64,000 nt of DNA from NCBI RefSeq assembly GCF_047345485.1, contig NZ_JBLFEN010000005.1:1-64000 (forward strand), given 5' to 3'. Origin of the DNA: Jejuia sp047345485 (GTDB taxonomy: Bacteria; Bacteroidota; Bacteroidia; Flavobacteriales; Flavobacteriaceae). The notes beneath the pieces are model-generated. The model was given only the letters and a program-made list of their open reading frames with translations. It had not been told where the DNA came from and did not search any database. Below are positions 59,175 through 64,000 of the stretch, piece by piece. The translations under genes and the position numbers were made by a program. Positions within the stretch are counted from its first letter, which is position 1. Every line of letters begins with the position of its first letter.

Positions 59175-59879
59175 TTGTTTATAAATACCACACATAGAAG
59201 TAACAAAGCTGAAATTATGGACGATTTTTCCATGAAAGGTGAACTACTACGCGATACTCTGGATAAACTAGGCAGTATAAACAAATGGCTTGGTGGTAAT
59301 CGGGTAACTTTAGATGGTATTGCACAACTATTAAAACCCTACTCAAAAGACAAAATATACACTATTATAGATCTAGGTTGCGGCCATGGTGATATCCTTA
59401 GGTTGGTTGCTGATTATGGTCGTAAAAGTGGATTTCAGTTCAAACTAATTGGTATAGATGCCAATCAAGATGCGATTGATTATGCTAATGAATTATCGGT
59501 AGATTATCCTGAAATCAGCTTTCAAAATCTCGATATTTTTTCAACAGCATTTCAAAATATAGATTACGACATAGCACTCACCACCTTGTTTTTACATCAT
59601 TTTAAAAATGAAGACATTATAAATCTTTTAAAAAATATAGCACGCAAAGCGAAATTAGGGATTGTTGTGAACGACTTACACCGAAGCAAGATCGCTTACG
59701 GTCTTTTTAAATTGTTAAGCTTAGTGATTACTAATGATATGATTGTACAAGATGGGTTAACCTCTATTCTCAGAGCTTTTAAACGAACTGATTTAGAACA
59801 GCTATCTCAAACCTTAAATTTTAAATCAAAAATCCGTTGGAAATGGGCATTCCGTTACCAATGGTTAATACACACATAA
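59175..59879 (+). CDS. class I SAM-dependent methyltransferase
   Basis: A 234-residue methyltransferase. The N-terminal recognition stretch (EIMDDFSMKGELLRDTLDKLG, INKWLGGNRVT) precedes motif I TIIDLGCGHGDILRL (about 64-78), then IGIDANQDAI, LTTLFLHHF and GIVVNDLHRS. The TTG at 59175 (LFINTTHRS) is my start; an in-frame GTG at 59151 lies within the palindrome and is unlikely. Its stop is the base before the PKS ATG. Probably methylates the polyketide or its hydroxylated product. Confidence 0.83.
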   Translation: MFINTTHRSNKAEIMDDFSMKGELLRDTLDKLGSINKWLGGNRVTLDGIAQLLKPYSKDKIYTIIDLGCGHGDILRLVADYGRKSGFQFKLIGIDANQDAIDYANELSVDYPEISFQNLDIFSTAFQNIDYDIALTTLFLHHFKNEDIINLLKNIARKAKLGIVVNDLHRSKIAYGLFKLLSLVITNDMIVQDGLTSILRAFKRTDLEQLSQTLNFKSKIRWKWAFRYQWLIHT

Positions 59880-60932
59880 ATGGCAGTAAAAATAACGGCG
59901 GTGGCAAAACAATTGCCCCAATATACACGAGAAACTAAAGATATTCTGCCTTTTGTAGAGCTTTGGCTTGACGGTCAAGAGGAGCGCTTTAAACGCAAAG
60001 TGCTAAAAATTTTTGAAAACGCAGCTGTTGATAAGCGCTACTCTATCATGAGTCCTGAAGAGGTTTTCTTAAACACTTCTTTTGAAGAAAAAAATGATAT
60101 TTATACGCGTGAAAGTATCAAACTTGCAGAAAAAAGCGTTACAAAAGCATTAAATAAAGCCCAACTGAAACCTACTGATATTGATTATATTATTACAGTA
60201 AGTTGTACTGGAATTATGATTCCGTCTTTAGATGCATATCTTATTAATAGTTTAAAGATGAAACAGGATATTGTAAGACTTCCAGTAACCGAAATGGGTT
60301 GTGCTGCAGGCGTATCTGGTGTTATTTATGCAAAGAATTTTTTAAAAGCAAACCCGAATAAACGCGCTATAGTAGTGGCGGTAGAATCGCCAACGGCAAC
60401 CTTTCAATTAGAAGATTATTCTATGGTGAATATAGTGAGTGCTGCCATTTTTGGTGATGGTTGTGCGAGTGTTATTTTATCCTCTTATAAGAATGAAATT
60501 GGTCCCGAAATTAAAGATGAAGCCATGTATCATTTTTATGATGCGAATCACATGATGGGTTTTAAACTGCGCAATACGGGCTTACAAATGGTGTTGGACC
60601 AAACGGTGCCGCAAACCATAGCAGACCATTTCCCTAATATTATTCATCCGTTTTTAGAGCAAAACCATTTAACTATTGAAGATATTGACCATTTAGTATT
60701 TCACCCAGGTGGAAAAAAAATTGTGCAAACCGTGGAGGATTTATTTGGAGATTTAGGTAAAAATATAGACGACACAAAGGAGGTGTTACGATTATATGGT
60801 AATATGAGTAGCGCCACAGTATTATACGTTTTAGAACGTTTTATGGATAGAAATTTACCCAAAGGCGATAAAGGTATTATGTTAAGTTTTGGACCTGGGT
60901 TTTCGGCGCAACGTGTGTTATTAGAGTGGTAG
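59880..60932 (+). CDS. type III polyketide synthase
   Basis: A 350-residue chalcone/stilbene-synthase-fold enzyme. The catalytic triad is present: Cys about 141 (TEMGCAAGVSG), His about 273 (LVFHPGGKKIV) and Asn about 306 (LYGNMSSATVLYVL). CTGIMIPSLDAYL and the ending LSFGPGFSAQRVLL are family marks. It condenses malonyl units on an acyl starter, giving an alkylpyrone or alkylresorcinol. Abuts the methyltransferase gene. The SDR, dehydratase and ketosynthase genes downstream could provide a dedicated acyl starter. Confidence 0.93.
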   Translation: MAVKITAVAKQLPQYTRETKDILPFVELWLDGQEERFKRKVLKIFENAAVDKRYSIMSPEEVFLNTSFEEKNDIYTRESIKLAEKSVTKALNKAQLKPTDIDYIITVSCTGIMIPSLDAYLINSLKMKQDIVRLPVTEMGCAAGVSGVIYAKNFLKANPNKRAIVVAVESPTATFQLEDYSMVNIVSAAIFGDGCASVILSSYKNEIGPEIKDEAMYHFYDANHMMGFKLRNTGLQMVLDQTVPQTIADHFPNIIHPFLEQNHLTIEDIDHLVFHPGGKKIVQTVEDLFGDLGKNIDDTKEVLRLYGNMSSATVLYVLERFMDRNLPKGDKGIMLSFGPGFSAQRVLLEW

Positions 60933-60984
60933 TAAAAATGTGTGAGTATTATGCTGAACTTGTTTTAGTATATCATATTGTGAA

Positions 60985-61017
60985 AGACCTCACAGGTTTT
61001 TAAAACCTGTGAGGTCT
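60985..61017. repeat. 33-bp palindrome family, copy 5
   Basis: A perfect palindrome of the same sequence, in the 116-base gap between the PKS and the SDR gene. It is followed by CAGAAAC, not a T run. Confidence 0.85.
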
Positions 61018-61048
61018 CAGAAACAAAAAAGTATTTTAGAAAAGAAGC

Positions 61049-61843
61049 ATGAAAGAATTCAAAGATAAAAACCAATGGGCATTAATTCTAGGTGGAAGTA
61101 GTGGCCTAGGTTTAGCTACAGCAAAAAAACTAGCGAAACACGGGTTGCATATTTGTATTGTACACAGAAATTCCAGAATGCAAGAAGACGAAATAAATGC
61201 AACATTTGACAGTATTAAAAATCAAGAAATAAGTTTTAAAGCTTTTAATATTGATGCTTTTAAACCAGAAAAACGAACTCTGATTATTGAGGCTTTAAAA
61301 ACTGAACTTGGTATTCATGGGAAGATTAAAACACTTGTGCATAGTGTTGCCAAAGGAAATTTAAAACCTATGATTTCTGATGAATCACCAGTTTTAAAAC
61401 ATGACGATTTTGCGTTAACTATTGCAGCTATGGGCATTAGTTTATACGATTGGACTACAGCTGTTTTTGAAGCAAATTTATTTGCAGAAGATGCACGAAT
61501 TATAAGTTTTACGAGCGAAGGTAATACTAAAGCATGGAAAAATTATGCGGCGGTGTCGGCAGCAAAAGTTACGTTGGAAGCCATTACCAGAAATATAGCA
61601 CTTGAATTTGCACCACATGGTATAAAAGCCAACTGCATACAAGCAGGTGTTACAGATACACAATCCTTACGGATGATTCCAGGAAGTGAAAACATTATAA
61701 AACATAGTTTAATTAGAAACCCAAACAAGCGTTTAACGCTACCAGAAGATGTAGCTAATGCGGTGTATTTATTAAGTAAAAATGAAGCCTCTTGGATTAC
61801 AGGAACTATTATTCCTGTGGATGGTGGAGAGCATTTGAGCTAG
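61049..61843 (+). CDS. FabI-like enoyl-ACP reductase / SDR
   Basis: A 264-residue short-chain dehydrogenase. The cofactor site is LILGGSSGLGLATAKKLA (about 11-28). LVHSVAKGN stands in place of NAG. The active-site pair is NYAAVSAAKVTLEA, a Tyr-x6-Lys spacing that is the FabI form rather than the classical Tyr-x3-Lys. It ends ITGTIIPVDGGEH. It likely reduces an acyl-ACP intermediate for this cluster. Ketoreductase function is possible. Confidence 0.83.
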   Translation: MKEFKDKNQWALILGGSSGLGLATAKKLAKHGLHICIVHRNSRMQEDEINATFDSIKNQEISFKAFNIDAFKPEKRTLIIEALKTELGIHGKIKTLVHSVAKGNLKPMISDESPVLKHDDFALTIAAMGISLYDWTTAVFEANLFAEDARIISFTSEGNTKAWKNYAAVSAAKVTLEAITRNIALEFAPHGIKANCIQAGVTDTQSLRMIPGSENIIKHSLIRNPNKRLTLPEDVANAVYLLSKNEASWITGTIIPVDGGEHLS

Positions 61844-61875
61844 ATATTTTATGATTAAAAATTAATTAGGATAAA

Positions 61876-62343
61876 ATGATTTTTTTTAATTTTAAAAAGC
61901 GAAGTGATGCTGATTTTCAAAAAATTTTTATGAATCAAGCTATCCAAGTTTTTAATCCTTTATTTCAAAGATATAGTTTCAAAATCATTAATTATGAAAG
62001 CTTTAAATCTAGTTCAAAGATAGTATTTCGGAAAGGTTCAAAACACATATTAATTTTAAGTCAACATGAACATAGGGATGGGTCTTTTTTTGAAATTACA
62101 ATTGGCGGAGAATTAGAAAGAGAAACTGGCTTATTTGATGGTTATCATATATCTATCAATAGATTGTGTGAAATAAATGGGAAAAAGTGTAAAGATTTTT
62201 ATGCTTTTCCTTTTGGAGAAAAACAGAGTTTAAAAGCTTTAAAAAAAGCTAAAAACGATTTTTTAAGTTGTGCTTTGTTTTTTTTAGAAACAGAAGAGGA
62301 TCTGTTTGATAAAGTTTTAAAACTAAAAGGTATAAGGAAATAA
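61876..62343 (+). CDS. unrecognised small protein in the polyketide cluster
   Basis: A 155-residue soluble protein: MIFFNFKKRSDADFQKIF, NPLFQRYSFKIINYESF, KHILILSQHEHRDGSFFEITIGGEL, then a helix LKALKKAKNDFLSC and LETEEDLFDKVLKLKG. It resembles small stand-alone proteins of unknown function common in Bacteroidota. The stop directly precedes the TTG start of the dehydratase gene, so the two are translated together. It might be passing through the cluster rather than part of it. Confidence 0.6.
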   Translation: MIFFNFKKRSDADFQKIFMNQAIQVFNPLFQRYSFKIINYESFKSSSKIVFRKGSKHILILSQHEHRDGSFFEITIGGELERETGLFDGYHISINRLCEINGKKCKDFYAFPFGEKQSLKALKKAKNDFLSCALFFLETEEDLFDKVLKLKGIRK

Positions 62344-62784
62344 TTGAATAAACAACACATCATATCATTATTACCCTATCAAAAACCATTTTTGTTTGTG
62401 GATGGTATTGAAGCAATATCAGAACAAGGTGTAACGGGATATTACACCTTCAAAAAAGAGGAATCATTTTACGAAGGACACTTCAAAAACAATCCAATAA
62501 CACCTGGTGTAATATTGACCGAATGTATGGCTCAAATAGGTTTGGTATGTTTGGGTATTTATTTGTTAAAAGATGAATTAAAAGAAACCACAAATCCTCA
62601 AATTGCATTAACATCGCATCAAATGGATTTTTATTTGCCCGTTTTACCCGAAGAAAAAGTCACTGTAATTTCAGAAAAGCAAGTGTTTCGTTTTAATAAA
62701 CTAAAATGTAAAGTAAAAATGCTAAATGCAAAAGGCGAATTAGTAGCAAGAGGTTTAATTTCAGGAATGATAGTAATAAAATAA
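62344..62784 (+). CDS. FabZ-like 3-hydroxyacyl-ACP dehydratase
   Basis: A 146-residue hot-dog-fold dehydratase. LPYQKPFLFVDGIEAIS, FYEGHFKNNPITPGVILTECMAQ (catalytic His about 42 and Glu about 56) and FYLPVLPEEKVTVI match FabZ/FabA relatives. The TTG start directly follows the TAA of the upstream gene; no ATG is available near the family start. Acts on cluster-specific acyl-ACPs, since housekeeping FabZ is normally encoded elsewhere. ACP gene not seen in the window. Confidence 0.87.
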   Translation: MNKQHIISLLPYQKPFLFVDGIEAISEQGVTGYYTFKKEESFYEGHFKNNPITPGVILTECMAQIGLVCLGIYLLKDELKETTNPQIALTSHQMDFYLPVLPEEKVTVISEKQVFRFNKLKCKVKMLNAKGELVARGLISGMIVIK

Positions 62785-62788
62785 AACT

Positions 62789-62821
62789 AGACCTCACAGG
62801 TTTTTAAAACCTGTGAAGTCT
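62789..62821. repeat. 33-bp palindrome family, copy 6
   Basis: Palindrome with one mismatch in the right arm (GAAGTC for GAGGTC), four bases after the dehydratase stop and nine before the ketosynthase ATG. Third copy placed between genes of the same cluster. Confidence 0.83.
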
Positions 62822-62830
62822 TAAAATACT

Positions 62831-64000
62831 ATGAAAAACAGAGTAGTTATAACAGGATTAGGCGTTGTTGCACCAAATGGTGTTGGTGTTACCGAATTTA
62901 CCAACGCACTTAAAACAGGAAAATCTGGCATTACATTTCATCAAGAACTAAAAGATTTAAATTTTTCTTGCCAAATTGGAGGTGTACCTAAAATTTCAGA
63001 AGCGCTAAAAGCAAAGTACTTTACTGATTTACAATTACGAGGTTTTAATAGTTCGGGGATTTTATATGGTTGTATTGCCGGTATTGACGCTTGGAAAGAT
63101 GCTGGTTTCAACGTAAATTCTGAAAGTGCATTAGATGTGGATAGCGGACTCATTTTTGGGACAGGAACTTCTGGTGTGGAGAAATTTAGAGAAGCTATTT
63201 ACAAACTAGATGAAGGTAAGGTACGCCGATTAGGAAGCACTGTAGTGCTACAAACCATGACCAGTGGTGTTAGTGCGTATTTAAGCGGCATGTTGGGTTT
63301 TGGCAACCAAGTGACTACCAATTCTTCGGCATGTAGTACAGGAACAGAAGCGGTACTTATGGGTTTTGAGCGCATACAACATGGAAAAGCTAAACGCATG
63401 TTAGTAGGTAGCTGTAGTGATCATGGACCTTATGTTTGGGGTGGTTTTGATGCTATGCGCGTAATGACCTACAAACACAATGATACACCAGAACAAGGCT
63501 CTCGCCCAATGAGCGCCTCAGCTAGTGGATTTGTTCCAGGAAGTGGTGCTGGCGCTTTAGTTTTAGAATCTTTAGAAAGTGCCATAGCGCGTGGCGCTAA
63601 AATATATGCTGAAGTTTTAGGTGGCGACGTTAATTCTGGCGGGCAACGCCATGGCGGTACGTTAACAGCACCAAATGCCGAGGCTGTAAAACGATGTATT
63701 ACCAAAGCTTTAGAAAATGCCGCAGTACATCCAGATACTATTGATGTTATTAATGGACATTTAACTGCAACATCTAAAGATGGCTTAGAAATTGAAAATT
63801 GGACAAAAGCCCTAAACAGAAAAGGTAAAAATTTCCCTTATATAAACGCTACTAAATCCTTAATTGGCCATTGTTTAGCAGCAGCAGGCGCCATTGAATG
63901 TGTGGCGAGTGTTATTCAACTTAAAGAACAGTTTGTAGCACCTAATATAAATAGTGATGATGTTCATCCAGACATTGAAGCACTAATTACCAAAGAAAGC
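62831..64000 (+). CDS. beta-ketoacyl-ACP synthase (KAS II type), partial
   Basis: Open from an ATG at 62831 to the window edge; 390 codons are present and the C terminus is missing. NRVVITGLGVVAPNGVG starts the thiolase fold. NSSACSTGTEAVLMG holds the catalytic Cys (about 172), INGHLTATSKDG the first His and ATKSLIGHCLAAAGA the second Lys/His pair. The first His motif reads NGHLTAT rather than the usual HGTST, so it is a divergent KAS, likely specific to this cluster. It would elongate the starter chain for the type III PKS. Confidence 0.9.
   Translation, partial: MKNRVVITGLGVVAPNGVGVTEFTNALKTGKSGITFHQELKDLNFSCQIGGVPKISEALKAKYFTDLQLRGFNSSGILYGCIAGIDAWKDAGFNVNSESALDVDSGLIFGTGTSGVEKFREAIYKLDEGKVRRLGSTVVLQTMTSGVSAYLSGMLGFGNQVTTNSSACSTGTEAVLMGFERIQHGKAKRMLVGSCSDHGPYVWGGFDAMRVMTYKHNDTPEQGSRPMSASASGFVPGSGAGALVLESLESAIARGAKIYAEVLGGDVNSGGQRHGGTLTAPNAEAVKRCITKALENAAVHPDTIDVINGHLTATSKDGLEIENWTKALNRKGKNFPYINATKSLIGHCLAAAGAIECVASVIQLKEQFVAPNINSDDVHPDIEALITKES

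Noticed and set aside
23149..62821. Recurrent 33-bp palindromes as CRISPR repeats or operators
   Set aside because: They are scattered over 40 kb between unrelated genes, mostly just after stop codons. That fits terminators or REP-like elements, not an array or a regulon operator.

Overview
The window is a chromosomal segment of a member of the Flavobacteriaceae (Bacteroidota). The DNA is AT-rich. Promoters follow the Bacteroidota pattern (TTG, about 19 bases, TAnnTTTG) and there are no Shine-Dalgarno runs. Proteins carry type A and type B sorting domains of the type IX secretion system (T9SS). The gene content (LytS/LytTR pair, DUF177-rpmF-fabH-accB-accC, GlgE-route glucan genes, type III polyketide synthase cluster) fits a free-living, probably marine or surface-associated flavobacterium; the habitat is inference.

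Layout. 1-1084: the 5' end of a 16S rRNA gene leaving to the left, its tandem promoters, then a gene-poor kilobase with a dispersed repeat and a decayed ORF. 1085-8420: penicillin-binding protein 1C, a repeat-rich T9SS type B protein, an ATGA-coupled trio (CYTH, YciI-like, membrane-anchored endonuclease/phosphatase) and DNA polymerase IV. 8685-17800: five minus-strand genes for alpha-glucan metabolism (GlgM-like synthase, GlgC, GlgE, GlgB, GH31 glucosidase). 18426-23030: lepA with a decayed lepA fragment behind it, then a LytS-type kinase and LytTR regulator. 23233-26570: DUF4345 protein, then a five-gene minus-strand group of two small membrane paralogues, a small putative DNA-binding protein, a radical SAM enzyme and an Lgt-like membrane protein. 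26765-30207: T9SS type A protein, lipoprotein, DusB, SelT/W/H-like protein. 30738-34490: type IIG restriction-modification enzyme with two companions. 34694-36780: LolC/E-like permease, RbfA, methylmalonyl-CoA epimerase.

36844-39627 is a mosaic patch. A CAU tRNA gene has been split from its promoter by a GIY-YIG endonuclease unit bounded by a duplicated tRNA 5' half. Next to it are a NUC1-type nuclease fused at its 3' edge to a relic of a TPR gene, and a lipoprotein ORF whose start codon appears mutated. 39657-47947 is a minus-strand operon: NfeD/YqiJ-like protein, flotillin, a frameshifted small gene and a giant AAA ATPase. 48260-55916 carries the TPR protein, a PID-CTERM-type small protein, ribE, pdxA and the fatty-acid initiation operon. 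56203-56764 resembles a lone integron-type gene cassette with an attC-like hairpin. 57477-64000 holds a YceI protein and a lipid/polyketide cluster (FAD hydroxylase, methyltransferase, type III PKS, FabI-like reductase, FabZ-like dehydratase, ketosynthase) that continues beyond the window.

Best candidates for undescribed biology: the tRNA/GIY-YIG unit, the attC-like cassette, the giant AAA ATPase-flotillin-NfeD operon, and the radical SAM/Lgt-like pair. Dispersed repeats are prominent: six copies of one 33-bp palindrome, three to four copies of a bipartite element of about 150-180 bp, and a 200-bp inverted-repeat element. All calls come from reading the sequence; no database search was run.
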